Notes: generated from the letters alone by a model not told the origin. A DNA stretch of 32,167 bases from Candidatus Merdivicinus excrementipullorum (GCA_018716725.1 DVJP01000016.1:1-32167); one strand, 5' to 3'; positions 1 to 10,787 are shown, numbered from the stretch's first letter. Translations and numbers: made by a program.

Positions 1-123
1 CGCTTTCTGCGGAAAGCGGCCAAAGGCTTCGCCTTTGGAAACCACCAGCTTTTAAAAAAGCTGGACCAAAACTTTTCTTTTTCTCTTTTGTGCACGTTTT
101 CTTTCAAATGAGGTTTTTCGACA
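1..123 (+). repeat. R3 multi-hairpin repeat, copy 1 (cut by window edge)
   Basis: This is the right-hand part of a dispersed element whose complete copies lie at 10795-11115 and 20576-20887. Three hairpins are visible in the same order as in the other copies: stem 1-7/12-18 with a TGCG loop, stem 20-27/31-38 (CCAAAGGC with GCCTTTGG), and stem 45-52/57-64 (CCAGCTTT with AAAGCTGG). A pyrimidine-rich tract follows, and the end matches the terminal inverted repeat TTTTTCGACA. The left part lies outside the window. Confidence 0.85.
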
Positions 124-130
124 CTCTGAA

Positions 131-154
131 GGGCGGGAAATCCCGCCCTTTTTT
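131..154 (+). terminator. Intrinsic terminator after R3 copy 1
   Basis: A perfect 7-bp stem GGGCGGG/CCCGCCC (131-137 with 142-148), loop AAAT, is followed by six T on the plus strand. It sits just outside the R3 terminal repeat, so it would end any transcript crossing R3 from the left. Read on the minus strand it may also end the HMA gene, but the T-run there is short. Confidence 0.75.
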
Positions 155-165
155 CGTACTCCGCT

Positions 166-387
166 TTACGCCTGGTATCCCAGGCCGTTGATGACTGCTT
201 TCAAATGCGCCTCGTCCAGGTTTTTGCCGGTGACGGCGACGCTTTTGTTTTCTAAGGACACCACAGCGCCGGTCACGCCCTTTTCCTTTTTCAGCCCCTC
301 GGACACCCGCTTGGCGCAGTGCTCGCACATCATCCCTTCCACATGGATGGTCAGAGTCTCTTCTTTTCCAAGTCCAAACATCTGCAT
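166..387 (-). CDS. Heavy-metal-associated (HMA) domain protein, copper-chaperone-like
   Basis: A small cytoplasmic protein of about 73 residues made of one HMA ferredoxin-like domain. The metal-binding motif GMMCEHCAKRV, with its CxxC pair of cysteines, is clear near residues 17-27. This family carries Cu(I) or similar soft metals to P-type ATPases or acts as a buffer. An open frame continues upstream to 507, but the HMA domain begins at the MQMFGLGKEE segment, and GGAAAGG lies just before the ATG at 387. A second ATG at 381 is at better spacing, so the start may be two codons later. No CopA-type ATPase is next to it. The metal is inferred, not proven. Confidence 0.85.
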   Translation of the reverse strand: MQMFGLGKEETLTIHVEGMMCEHCAKRVSEGLKKEKGVTGAVVSLENKSVAVTGKNLDEAHLKAVINGLGYQA

Positions 388-412
388 CTTCCTTTCCGGT
401 TTGTTTTTCTTT

Positions 413-441
413 ATTATACCCCTTTTGTATGGAATTTTCAA
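413..441 (-). promoter_or_regulatory. Sigma-A promoter of the HMA gene
   Basis: On the minus strand TTGAAA (436-441) and a perfect TATAAT (413-418) are separated by 17 bp, about 25 nt before the start codon. The spacer contains ATAC-N7-GTAT (417-431 region), a possible metal-regulator site, though this is weak evidence. Confidence 0.7.
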
Positions 442-517
442 GGTCAATTGTTTGAATACGGTAATTTTTAAAACAGGAGGTTCTGTAATGCTGTACCACG
501 CGTCCAAAGTAAAAAGA

Positions 518-543
518 GGGCCGGGTGACCCGGCCCCTGCAAA
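518..543. repeat. R1-type hairpin module
   Basis: A perfect stem GGGCCGGG/CCCGGCCC (518-525 with 529-536) is followed by CTGCAAA. The same design recurs near 6594 with CCCCTACAA as its tail, so I group it with the R1 modules. Confidence 0.6.
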
Positions 544-568
544 GGATAGAAGATGAAACCTGCCAAAT

Positions 569-634
569 CGGTGAATTTATTTCGCCGTCCGGCGGTTGGT
601 TAGGAATTGAAACGCCGCGGCGAATTAACTGCGG
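569..634 (+). repeat. R2 repeat, copy a (66 bp)
   Basis: This copy aligns base for base, with almost no gaps, to 15906-15971 and to the inverted copy 6364-6427. The shared core is GCCGTCC-GCGG-TGG-TAGGAA. The first stem is CGGTGAA/TTCGCCG here, CGGCGAA/TTCGCCG at 15906 and CGGCAAG/CTTGCCG at 6364, so the stem is retained while its sequence changes. Confidence 0.8.
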
Positions 635-645
635 GGTTACCCCGC
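631..645 (-). terminator. Short hairpin after the HEAT-repeat gene
   Basis: A perfect 6-bp stem GCGGGG/CCCCGC with a 3-nt loop begins one base past the stop codon of the HEAT gene on the minus strand. The T-run after it is weak, so termination is only a possibility. Confidence 0.4.
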
Positions 646-646
646 T

Positions 647-973
647 TTACCGGTGATGCAAAGCCGACAGGGCGCTGTGCATGGCCTGAGCCGCCTGGGG
701 GTCTTTTTCCTGCTCCAGATGGTAGCGCAGGTGGGTGTCGGCCCGGTCGTCCCCAAGCTGTCCCATGGCTTCCGCGCAGGCAGCCCGGATTTTCGGCTCC
801 GGGTCCGTCATCATGGAAATCAAGGCGTTGCAGGCTGTGTCTTTGCCGGACATTTTCCCTAGTCCTGCAATGGCCGCCAGCCGCACCTCCAGGTCCTTAT
901 CTTGGGCCAATTTGGCCAGCTCCTCATCCTTTCCTTTTTGGATGCATTTTTCTACCTTACTCAATTTACTCAT
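647..973 (-). CDS. HEAT-repeat protein, 108 aa
   Basis: A small soluble alpha-helical protein with two to three HEAT/PBS-lyase-like repeats. The pattern is visible as DLEVRLAAIAGLGKM (around residues 27-41) and PEPKIRAACAEAMGQLGD (around 58-75), with the usual alternation of Arg-Ala-Ala and Leu-Gly. Such proteins are protein-protein scaffolds; no catalytic site is apparent. The start at 973 has AAGGGG about 10 nt upstream. It diverges from the MarR gene, and the shared gap holds AT-rich inverted repeats, so the two may be co-regulated. The cellular partner is unknown. Confidence 0.8.
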   Translation of the reverse strand: MSKLSKVEKCIQKGKDEELAKLAQDKDLEVRLAAIAGLGKMSGKDTACNALISMMTDPEPKIRAACAEAMGQLGDDRADTHLRYHLEQEKDPQAAQAMHSALSALHHR

Positions 974-1053
974 ACAAAATCAGCCCCTTTCTTGAAATTT
1001 CATGGAAACCATGCTATACTAAATATTGAGATAAGATTTACATTCAGCTTTAA

Positions 1054-1095
1054 TTTACTATTAATAAAAGTTGATAGTAAAACTTATGCTACTAT
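1054..1095. promoter_or_regulatory. Inverted-repeat operator and probable MarR-gene promoter
   Basis: Between the divergent HEAT and MarR genes there are three alternating boxes: TTTACTAT (1054-1061), its exact complement ATAGTAAA (1074-1081), and TACTAT again (1090-1095). MarR proteins usually bind such AT-rich palindromes near their own promoter. A plus-strand promoter TTGATA (1071-1076), 16 bp, TATTTT (1093-1098) would overlap two of the boxes. Binding by the adjacent MarR is inferred. Confidence 0.55.
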
Positions 1096-1162
1096 TTTTC
1101 AGTATACACTGCCCTGCCCGTTTTGTCAAGGGGTAATTTGTAAATTGCGGAGGTTTTTCCAT

Positions 1163-1627
1163 ATGGATACAAAAAGGGACATTCGTGAAATTGAGGACGC
1201 GCTGCTTGGCGTGCTGCCCTGGTGGAACTACCGGCTGGCCAAGCCCTTTAAGGAGCTGCTGGACGAAGGGGTCAGCCTGGAAATGTATTACTGCATCCAG
1301 ATTCTCCGCTGGATCGGCAAGCCCATCACCATGACGGAACTGGCCCAGGCGGCCCGGATGCCCAAACAGCAGATGACCAAAATGGTCAACCGGCTGGTGG
1401 AGCCGGGCTTTGTGGAGCGGGTCTATGACCCTGCGGACCGCCGGGTCATCCGGATCCGGCTGACGGAAAAAGCAACGCGCTACACCGACCAGTTTTTGGA
1501 GCAAAACGCCAGCTACTTTCGTCAGTTTTTGGAGCAGATTGAGGAAGATGACCGGGAGGATTTTATGAGAGCAATGGAAATCCTGCTGCGGATCCTCCCA
1601 AAACTTCCCTGCCCGGAGCTGGAATAA
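1163..1627 (+). CDS. MarR-family transcriptional regulator
   Basis: A 154-residue winged-helix repressor-type protein. The MarR signature is clear: helix-turn-helix MTELAQAARMPKQQMTKMVNRLVEPGFVERVYD, read across about residues 58-90, followed by the wing DPADRRVIRIRLT, where Asp-Arg-Arg is the hallmark of the family. N- and C-terminal helices would form the dimer. The start at 1163 has GCGGAGG nine bases before it; the longer open frame upstream runs through the promoter region and is not credible. The gene diverges from the HEAT-repeat gene across an inverted-repeat region and is followed by a shared terminator. The ligand is unknown. Confidence 0.9.
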   Translation: MDTKRDIREIEDALLGVLPWWNYRLAKPFKELLDEGVSLEMYYCIQILRWIGKPITMTELAQAARMPKQQMTKMVNRLVEPGFVERVYDPADRRVIRIRLTEKATRYTDQFLEQNASYFRQFLEQIEEDDREDFMRAMEILLRILPKLPCPELE

Positions 1628-1654
1628 ACGGCCCCTCCCCTTTTCCGGATGCGA

Positions 1655-1689
1655 AAAACCCTGCCCGCCTGTTAAGCGGACAGGGTTTT
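1655..1689. terminator. Bidirectional terminator between marR-type gene and clpB
   Basis: AAAACCCTGCCCGC (about 1655-1669) pairs with GCGGACAGGGTTTT (1676-1689) with one mismatch. The flanking A and T runs make it work in both directions for the convergent MarR and clpB genes. Confidence 0.8.
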
Positions 1690-1696
1690 ATCATTG

Positions 1697-4312
1697 TTAA
1701 TCAGCGTTCAACTGATCGGTAACAAAGAGCTTTTCCCCGTCGTAATCCACAACCAGGGTGGAATTGGGCTTCACCTCGTCGGCAATAATCATCCGGCCGA
1801 TTAAGGTTTCCACCTTCCGCTGGAGGAACCGCTTTAACGGCCGCGCGCCGTAAATGGGGTCGTACCCTTCCGTGATGATATAATCCTTGGCCGCGTCGGT
1901 GAGGGTCACATCCAGCTGTTTGTCCTTCAGGCGTTCCCGCAGGTCGTTCATCAGCAGGTCCACAATGTGGAAGATGTTGTCCCGGGTCAAAGGCTTATAG
2001 AAGACAATCTCGTCCAGGCGGTTTAAGAATTCCGGCCGGAAGGAGCGTTTCAGCAATTCATCGACCTGGTTCCGGGCTTCCTCGGTGATCTCGCCTTTTT
2101 CATCAATGCCGTCCAGCAGGAACTGGGAGCCTAAATTGCTGGTGAGGATGATAATGGTGTTTTTAAAGTCCACCGTCCGGCCCTGGGAGTCGGTGATGCG
2201 GCCGTCGTCCAGCACCTGTAACAGGATGTTGAATACATCCGGGTGGGCTTTTTCCACCTCGTCAAAGAGGATGACGGAGTAGGGTTTGCGGCGGACTGCC
2301 TCGGTCAGCTGGCCGCCTTCTTCATAGCCCACATATCCGGGAGGCGCCCCGATTAAGCGGGACACGGAGAATTTCTCCATATATTCGCTCATGTCGATGC
2401 GGACCATGTTCTTCTCATCGTCAAAGAGGGTTTCCGCCAGGGCCTTGGCCAGCTCGGTTTTGCCCACGCCGGTGGGGCCTAAGAACAGGAAGGAGCCGAT
2501 GGGCCGGTTGGGGTTTGCAATGCCGGCCCGGGAGCGGATAATGGCTTCCGAAACCTTTTCCACGGCTTCGTCCTGGCCGATGACCCGTTTGTGGAGCACT
2601 TCGTCCAGGTGCAGGAGCTTCTCCCGTTCGCCCTCCATGAGCCGGGCCACGGGGATTCCCGTCCAACGCTCGATGATCCGGGCGATTTCCTCGTCGGTAA
2701 CCTTGTCCCGCAGCAGAGAGGTGTGCTTCTTGCTTTCCTCCGCCAGGGCTTCCTCGTCCGCCAGCTGTTTCTGCAAGGCGGGCAGCTTGCCGTATTTTAA
2801 CTCGGCGGCCTTGTTCAAGTCGTATTCCCGCTGGGCCTTTTCAATCTGGGCGCCCACCTGCTCGATTTCCTCCCGCAGCTTCTGGACCTTGCCGATAGCG
2901 TTTTTCTCGCTTTCCCATTTGGCTTTCATCTGCTTGAAGGTGTCCCGTTCGTCCGCCAGCTCTTTCTGGATTTCCGCCAGATGCTCCTTGGAAAGCTGGT
3001 CGCTTTCCTTCTTCAAAGCGGCCTCCTCGATTTCCAGCTGGATGATCTTCCGGGAGATGTCGTCCAGCTCCGTGGGCATGGAGTCGATTTCTGTGCGGAT
3101 CATAGCGCAGGCTTCGTCCACCAGGTCAATGGCCTTGTCCGGCAGGAACCGGTCGGAGATATAGCGGTTGGACAGGGTCGCGGCGGCAATCAGGGCGTTG
3201 TCGGTGATTTTTACCCCGTGGAATACCTCGTACCGTTCCTTTAACCCACGCAGAATGGTGATGGTGTCTTCCACCGTGGGTTCGGCGACCATAACCGGCT
3301 GGAACCGGCGTTCCAGTGCCGCGTCTTTTTCAATGTACTGCCGGTATTCGTTTAAAGTGGTGGCGCCGATGCAGTGAAGCTCGCCACGGGCCAGCAGGGG
3401 CTTTAACAGGTTGCCGGCGTCCATGGAGCCTTCGGTTTTGCCTGCGCCCACAATAGTGTGCAGCTCGTCGATAAAAAGGATAATCCGGCCTTCGCTCTTT
3501 TTCACCTCGGCCAGCACCGCTTTTAAGCGTTCCTCAAATTCGCCCCGGAATTTTGCCCCGGCGATTAAAGCGCCCATGTCCAGGGAGAAAATAATGCGGT
3601 CTTTTAAGGAATCCGGCACGTCCCCCCGGACAATCCGCTGGGCTAACCCTTCGGCGATAGCGGTTTTGCCGACGCCGGGTTCGCCGATCAGGCAGGGGTT
3701 ATTTTTCGTTTTCCGGGACAGGATCCGGATGACATTCCGGATTTCGCTGTCACGGCCGATAACCGGGTCCAGCTTGTTCTGGCGGGCCTCTTCCACCAGG
3801 TCGTGGCCGTATTTTTTCAGCACGTCATAGGTGGATTCCGGGGTATCGGAAGTGACCCGGGTGTTGCCCCTCACGCTTTGCAGCACCTGCAAAAAGGCGT
3901 TTTTGTTGAGATTAAAGGCTTTTAAGGCCCGGGCAGTTTCCCCGGAAGCGTGGTCCAGGATGGCCAAGAAAATGTGTTCTACCGAAATATACTCATCCTG
4001 CATCTGCTCCGCCATTTTTTCCGCGGCGTTTAAAATTTTATCCGTCTCCTGGGAAACGTAAATTTTGTCCGGCTCCCGGCCGGGGCCGGTGACCTTGGGC
4101 AGTTTTTCGATGACCGACCGCATGGACTGGGCCACAGCCGCCGGGTCGACGTTCAATTTGGTAAGCAGCTGCGGGATCAGTCCGTCCGGCTGATTCAACA
4201 GGGCGTATGCCAGATGGGGCGTGTCGATCTGCATATTCTGGTACTCAATAGCCAGGCTCTGGGCTTCTTTGATGGCTTCCAGTGATTTTTGGGTGCATTT
4301 TTGCGCGTCCAT
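1697..4312 (-). CDS. clpB: ATP-dependent chaperone ClpB (disaggregase)
   Basis: An 871-residue Hsp100 protein that pulls polypeptides out of aggregates as a hexamer, working with DnaK. Domains in order: Clp N-domain (about 1-150); first AAA+ domain with Walker A GEPGVGKT (210-217) and Walker B ILFIDELH; long coiled-coil middle domain (about 400-530), which separates ClpB from ClpA/ClpC; second AAA+ domain with GPTGVGKT (612-619) and [14 protein letters not shown]-terminal small domain. Length is normal for the family. The IGF/LGF-type loop needed for ClpP binding is not evident, as expected for ClpB. The start has GGAGGG upstream. Expression is through a sigma-A promoter and a CIRCE site. Confidence 0.97.
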   Translation of the reverse strand: MDAQKCTQKSLEAIKEAQSLAIEYQNMQIDTPHLAYALLNQPDGLIPQLLTKLNVDPAAVAQSMRSVIEKLPKVTGPGREPDKIYVSQETDKILNAAEKMAEQMQDEYISVEHIFLAILDHASGETARALKAFNLNKNAFLQVLQSVRGNTRVTSDTPESTYDVLKKYGHDLVEEARQNKLDPVIGRDSEIRNVIRILSRKTKNNPCLIGEPGVGKTAIAEGLAQRIVRGDVPDSLKDRIIFSLDMGALIAGAKFRGEFEERLKAVLAEVKKSEGRIILFIDELHTIVGAGKTEGSMDAGNLLKPLLARGELHCIGATTLNEYRQYIEKDAALERRFQPVMVAEPTVEDTITILRGLKERYEVFHGVKITDNALIAAATLSNRYISDRFLPDKAIDLVDEACAMIRTEIDSMPTELDDISRKIIQLEIEEAALKKESDQLSKEHLAEIQKELADERDTFKQMKAKWESEKNAIGKVQKLREEIEQVGAQIEKAQREYDLNKAAELKYGKLPALQKQLADEEALAEESKKHTSLLRDKVTDEEIARIIERWTGIPVARLMEGEREKLLHLDEVLHKRVIGQDEAVEKVSEAIIRSRAGIANPNRPIGSFLFLGPTGVGKTELAKALAETLFDDEKNMVRIDMSEYMEKFSVSRLIGAPPGYVGYEEGGQLTEAVRRKPYSVILFDEVEKAHPDVFNILLQVLDDGRITDSQGRTVDFKNTIIILTSNLGSQFLLDGIDEKGEITEEARNQVDELLKRSFRPEFLNRLDEIVFYKPLTRDNIFHIVDLLMNDLRERLKDKQLDVTLTDAAKDYIITEGYDPIYGARPLKRFLQRKVETLIGRMIIADEVKPNSTLVVDYDGEKLFVTDQLNAD

Positions 4313-4343
4313 ATTTGATCCCTCCTACAGGCATTTAACATTT

Positions 4344-4370
4344 TTAGCACTCTAACTCATCGAGTGCTAA
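4344..4370 (-). promoter_or_regulatory. CIRCE operator (HrcA binding site) of clpB
   Basis: TTAGCACTC (4344-4352), a 9-nt spacer, then GAGTGCTAA (4362-4370): an exact match to the CIRCE consensus. It lies between the promoter and the clpB start, so HrcA should repress clpB until heat shock. In Bacillus clpB is absent and class I CIRCE control is typical of groE and dnaK; in many Clostridia and Actinobacteria clpB is also covered. Confidence 0.97.
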
Positions 4371-4374
4371 TACT

Positions 4375-4403
4375 ACTTTAACACAGCCAAAACCCCTTGT
4401 CAA
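4375..4403 (-). promoter_or_regulatory. Sigma-A promoter of clpB
   Basis: On the minus strand TTGACA (4398-4403), a 17-bp spacer, and TAAAGT (4375-4380, 4 of 6 consensus bases). Transcription would start inside or next to CIRCE. Confidence 0.85.
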
Positions 4404-4709
4404 GGGGTTTTGGTGAATATTTATAAAATATTTATTAACATTTATATGAACAAATCATTCAAACCTTTCCTGATTTTTTGCGGCCTTCCGCCGGGAATAG
4501 GGTGTCCCAAAAACTAAGAAGGCATACCCCAAGGGTACGCCTTCTTCTGTTCTGCTCATGCAGAATACGCCCAAAAACAGGAATCCGCGCCGTTTTCCGG
4601 TCTTTTCCGATTCCGTGCCGAAATTCAGAGGTTCCAGGACCTTTCTGTAGAAATAGTGTGGGAAAACGCAAAGTTTGTTGCGTCATGTAAAATTTTTTTG
4701 AAAAAGCCC
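4404..4709. other. Gene-free spacer with one hairpin
   Basis: This stretch of about 300 bases between the clpB and symporter promoters has no credible gene. It holds one hairpin, AGAAGGCATACCC with GGGTACGCCTTCT (4517-4529 with 4533-4545), one mispair and a 3-nt loop. There is no strong T-run on the plus strand; a T-rich stretch follows on the minus strand. Its role is unclear. Confidence 0.5.
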
Positions 4710-4737
4710 TTGACAAACTGGCTGGCTCTGGTATAAT
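4710..4737 (+). promoter_or_regulatory. Sigma-A promoter of the symporter gene
   Basis: TTGACA (4710-4715), a 16-bp spacer and TATAAT (4732-4737): both hexamers are perfect. The leader to the start codon is about 55 nt. Confidence 0.9.
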
Positions 4738-4800
4738 AAAAGAAAATATTTTTGCACTTTAAAGCGTTCTGGCTTTAAAGCAGATAAGAGGAGGGCCAAT

Positions 4801-6345
4801 ATGGTTATCAAAGTCATCCTGCTGGCGGTCTTTTTTGCCGGCATGGTAGCGGTAGGGATTTCCGCCCGAAAACACGCCTTAAGCGTTTCCGGGTTTGTTT
4901 TGGGAGGCCGGTCTGTGGGGCCGTGGCTGACGGCGTTTGCTTATGGCACCTCCTATTTTTCCGCCGTGGTATTCGTGGGATACGCGGGGCAGTTCGGCTG
5001 GAAATACGGCCTGGCCTCCACCTGGATCGGCCTTGGCAACGCCGTATTGGGCAGCCTGCTGGCCTGGGTGGTGCTGGGGCGGCGCACCCGGATTATGAGC
5101 CAGCATTTAAGCTCCGCCACTATGCCGGAGTTTTTTGAAAAGCGGTTTGACAGCAAGGCCCTGAAAATCACCGCGTCCATCATCATCTTTATTTTCCTGA
5201 TTCCCTACACCGCCTCCATTTACAACGGCCTTTCCCGGCTGTTTGAGATGGCCTTCCACATCCCCTACGCAGTGTGCGTGGCAGTGATGGCGGTATTTAC
5301 CGCCGTCTATGTCATTTTAGGCGGCTACATGGCCACGGCTATCAGCGATTTCATCCAGGGGATTATCATGCTGGTGGGAATCGTCCTGGTTGTCCTGGCT
5401 GTGCTGAACGGCCAAGGCGGCTTTTTAGAAGCCGTGGGCAGCCTTGCCCAAATTCCCAGCGAAACCGCCCCAACCGTGGGCCAGCCCGGGGCCTACGCCT
5501 CCTTCTTCGGCCCGGACCCGGTAAACCTGATGGGCGTGGTGATTTTAACCTCCCTGGGCACCTGGGGGCTGCCTCAGATGATCCAGAAATTTTACGCCAT
5601 CCGCAACGAAAAAGCGGTCCGCACCGGCACGGTAATTTCCACCATATTTGCCGTCATCGTTTCCGGGGGCTGCTACTTCCTGGGGGGCTTCGGGCGGCTC
5701 TTTGACGACCCTTCCCTGTATGACGCCAGCGGCGCTGTGGTGTACGACAGCATTATCCCCTTTATGCTGTCCAAGCTGCCGGATATCCTCATCGGCGTGG
5801 TAGTGGTGCTGGTGCTTTCCGCCTCCATGTCCACCCTGTCCTCCCTGGTGCTGACTTCCAGCTCCACCCTGACCTTAGACCTTATCAAAGACAACCTTTG
5901 GAAGAACATGAGCGAGAAAAAGCAGGTGTTTATGATGCGGGTGCTGATTGCCGTATTTATCGCCATTTCCGTGGTGCTGGCTCTGGACCCGCCGGCCTTC
6001 ATCGCCCAGCTCATGGGCATTTCCTGGGGGGCTTTGGCCGGGGCGTTCTTAGCCCCCTTCCTCTACGGGATTTACTGGAAGGGCGTCACCAAAGCGGCAG
6101 TTTGGGCCAGCTTTGCCTGCGGCGTGGGGCTGACGGTTTCCAATATGTATTTCCACTTTATTGATTCCCCTATCAACGCCGGGGCGGCGGCCATGCTGCT
6201 GGGGCTTGTGGTGGTGCCGGTGGTAAGTCTCATCACGCCGAAGATGAAAAAATCCCGGCTGGCGGAGATTTTCTCCTGCTACCAGGAAAAAACCACCATC
6301 CATCAAAAGATGGTGGTGGGCACCGAAAAGGACAACGAGGACTAG
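4801..6345 (+). CDS. Sodium:solute symporter (SSS/SLC5 family)
   Basis: A 514-residue inner-membrane protein with about 13 hydrophobic segments, which brings in an organic solute with Na+. Family marks include the N-terminal SARKHALSVSGFVLGGRSVGPWLTAFAYGTSYFSA region (roughly residues 22-56), where the SSS fold has its first broken helix, the loop ATAISDFIQGIIM (about 178-190), which matches the PutP/PanF pattern, and the Ser-rich VLSASMSTLSSLVL segment (about 337-350), whose Ser/Thr side chains form the Na2 site in relatives. The start has GAGGAGGG at 8 nt. The gene is alone with its own strong promoter. The solute (proline, pantothenate, sugar or monocarboxylate) cannot be read from the sequence. 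Confidence 0.9.
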   Translation: MVIKVILLAVFFAGMVAVGISARKHALSVSGFVLGGRSVGPWLTAFAYGTSYFSAVVFVGYAGQFGWKYGLASTWIGLGNAVLGSLLAWVVLGRRTRIMSQHLSSATMPEFFEKRFDSKALKITASIIIFIFLIPYTASIYNGLSRLFEMAFHIPYAVCVAVMAVFTAVYVILGGYMATAISDFIQGIIMLVGIVLVVLAVLNGQGGFLEAVGSLAQIPSETAPTVGQPGAYASFFGPDPVNLMGVVILTSLGTWGLPQMIQKFYAIRNEKAVRTGTVISTIFAVIVSGGCYFLGGFGRLFDDPSLYDASGAVVYDSIIPFMLSKLPDILIGVVVVLVLSASMSTLSSLVLTSSSTLTLDLIKDNLWKNMSEKKQVFMMRVLIAVFIAISVVLALDPPAFIAQLMGISWGALAGAFLAPFLYGIYWKGVTKAAVWASFACGVGLTVSNMYFHFIDSPINAGAAAMLLGLVVVPVVSLITPKMKKSRLAEIFSCYQEKTTIHQKMVVGTEKDNED

Positions 6346-6346
6346 C

Positions 6347-6369
6347 GGCGGCGGGGAGGCCCCGCCGCC
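6347..6369 (+). terminator. Strong GC hairpin after the symporter
   Basis: A perfect 10-bp stem GGCGGCGGGG/CCCCGCCGCC with loop AGG starts one base after the stop codon. It lacks a T-run, and its right arm merges into R2 copy c, so it may be part of a repeat rather than a classical terminator. Confidence 0.5.
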
Positions 6370-6427
6370 AATTCGCCGCGGCCGTGGTGTTCCTATCCAG
6401 CCGCCGGACGGCAAGAGAAACTTGCCG
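6364..6427 (-). repeat. R2 repeat, copy c (inverted)
   Basis: The reverse complement of this stretch aligns along its length with 569-634 and 15906-15971. The first stem reads CGGCAAG/CTTGCCG instead of CGGCGAA/TTCGCCG, which is a paired change that keeps the hairpin. Confidence 0.8.
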
Positions 6428-6469
6428 TTTTTGGTAGGTTTCATTCTCTATCGTTTTGATAAATCAAAC

Positions 6470-6725
6470 GAAAACGGATTGTAGGGGACGATGCCCACAT
6501 CGTCCCCCAATTTTTATAAAACCAAACCGAAAAAAATGTAGGGGACGGGTTCCCCGTCCCGCCGGATTTCCTGAAACGTTTTTCCGTTTTATGCGGGCCG
6601 GAAAACCCGGCCCCTACAACAACATCATATTACGTTTCAGGTTGTAGGAGCGGGTTGAAAACGATAGCCCAACAAAATCAGCGTTTTACCGCGGGGCGTC
6701 GGGGACGCCGCCCCCTGCAAATGCC
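6470..6725. repeat. Cluster of R1 hairpin modules in a gene-free spacer
   Basis: The spacer between the symporter and the AraC gene (about 390 bp) contains no gene. It is made largely of short palindromes linked by AT-rich DNA: GTAGGGGACGATG-CCCA-CATCGTCCCC (from 6481), GGGACGGG-TT-CCCCGTCCC (from about 6541), GGGCCGG-AAAA-CCCGGCCC followed by CTACAA (about 6594-6618), and a GGGGCGTCGGGGACGCCGCCCC segment near 6690-6715. GTAGGGG or its complement CCCCTAC borders most modules. The same modules recur at 15.7, 17.4 and 18.9 kb. Confidence 0.75.
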
Positions 6726-6737
6726 CAAAATGATTCT

Positions 6738-7577
6738 TTACCGTGCCCTATGCCGGTACTCGCTGGGGGAAAGGCCCATGTATTTCCGGAAAATCCGGCT
6801 GAAATACAGGGCGTTTTCATATCCGCAGAAGGCGGCGATCTCCCCGATATTTAAAGAGGAGGAAGAGAGCAGCTCCCGGGCCTGGCTTAAACGGATATTG
6901 GTCAAATACCGCTGAGGCGTTTCCCCGGTCCTGGCCCGGAAGGAACGGATGAACCAGCTTTTGCTCATATTACAGGCCTTGGCGCAGTCCTCCACCCGGA
7001 TATTTTCCCGAAATTCCCGGTGAAACCGGGCGATGATTTCTTCCATGGCTTCATCCGCGGGGGTCCGCTGGGAAGTGTCCTGCCTGCCCATGAAGGCCAG
7101 CAGCTCCATGCCGCACCCGCTGCACAAAACCGAAAATCCCGGCCGCTTCATTTGCAGTTCCCGGATAATCCGGTCAAAAAGCACCGGGTATTCCCCTTTG
7201 ACTCCAGGCTCACAGAAGGTTCCTGCAAGCCCGGCCTCCGCCAATATGCGTTCCGTATCCCGGCCGGTAAAATGCATCCAGTACACCTCCGGCCCGTCTT
7301 CCAGCCGGTAGCAGTATTTCTGCGGCTCCCCGGGCCGGAACAGCACGCCGCACCCTTCCGGCGCCGATTGTTCTTCCCCATTTATCCAAACCGCCAGTGC
7401 CCCTTTTGCTACATATAGTAACTGGTAGTCCATCCGTCCCTCCGGCCGCACCGTTTCCAAATACGGACGCTCTGCCAGGCGGTAATGGCCGCAGCTGGTC
7501 ACCAGAAAATCCACGTCCTCCCGGACAATATCCTCGTCATATCCGCCTAAGTACCCTGTCAGCTGAAACACCTTCAT
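6738..7577 (-). CDS. AraC-family transcriptional regulator (divergent from lacZ)
   Basis: A 279-residue sugar-type regulator. The N-terminal cupin-like ligand domain has the GRMDYQLLYVAKG segment typical of this group (about residues 47-59), and the C-terminal pair of helix-turn-helices covers about residues 180-279, ending in the family signature IAAFCGYENALYFSRIFRKYMGLSPSEYR. Such proteins bind a sugar and activate adjacent glycoside genes, so the divergent lacZ is the likely target. I chose the ATG at 7577 because a good promoter (7595-7623) lies inside the longer frame that begins at 7646. The AGGAGG is only one base from this ATG, which is unusually tight. Confidence 0.85.
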   Translation of the reverse strand: MKVFQLTGYLGGYDEDIVREDVDFLVTSCGHYRLAERPYLETVRPEGRMDYQLLYVAKGALAVWINGEEQSAPEGCGVLFRPGEPQKYCYRLEDGPEVYWMHFTGRDTERILAEAGLAGTFCEPGVKGEYPVLFDRIIRELQMKRPGFSVLCSGCGMELLAFMGRQDTSQRTPADEAMEEIIARFHREFRENIRVEDCAKACNMSKSWFIRSFRARTGETPQRYLTNIRLSQARELLSSSSLNIGEIAAFCGYENALYFSRIFRKYMGLSPSEYRHRAR

Positions 7578-7594
7578 TCCTCCTGTCCCTTTCC

Positions 7595-7623
7595 AGTATA
7601 ACGGATAACCTGTTTTTTGTCCA
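7595..7623 (-). promoter_or_regulatory. Promoter of the AraC gene
   Basis: On the minus strand TGGACA (7618-7623), 17 bp, TATACT (7595-7600). The predicted transcript begins close to 7588, leaving a leader of only about 10 nt and excluding the alternative ATG at 7646. Confidence 0.65.
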
Positions 7624-7666
7624 TGGAAAAGTATCCTTTTGTGCATATTTTCTTCAATCTTCTTTA

Positions 7667-7695
7667 TAGAAATACCGGGGAATCCGCGCTATAAT
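7667..7695 (+). promoter_or_regulatory. Promoter of lacZ
   Basis: A perfect TATAAT (7690-7695) has only a poor -35 partner (TAGAAA, 7667-7672, 17 bp away). A weak -35 fits a promoter that needs an activator such as the divergent AraC protein. Confidence 0.6.
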
Positions 7696-7713
7696 AAGGA
7701 TAACGCCGCATAG

Positions 7714-10746
<3,033 letters not shown>

Positions 10747-10764
10747 ATCTCCGATTAAGTATGC

Positions 10765-10787
10765 CCGGCCCTGGAAAACAGGGCCGG
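10765..10787 (+). terminator. Hairpin terminator of lacZ
   Basis: A perfect 9-bp stem CCGGCCCTG/CAGGGCCGG with loop GAAAA. The T-run is poor (TTCAGCTTGTT), so termination may be partial. R3 copy 2 begins eight bases later. Confidence 0.65.

Noticed and set aside
188-556. 122-codon plus-strand frame opposite the HMA gene
   Set aside because: Antisense of a recognised HMA domain, with no binding site.
902-1162. N-terminal extension of the MarR gene
   Set aside because: It would translate through the antisense of the HEAT gene and the operator region; the ATG at 1163 has a good binding site.
4517-4545. Riboswitch or attenuator for the symporter
   Set aside because: The hairpin lies upstream of the promoter at 4710-4737, so it is not in the symporter transcript.
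7578-7646. Longer AraC start at 7646
   Set aside because: A good promoter (TGGACA-17-TATACT) lies within these codons, so they are probably untranscribed.
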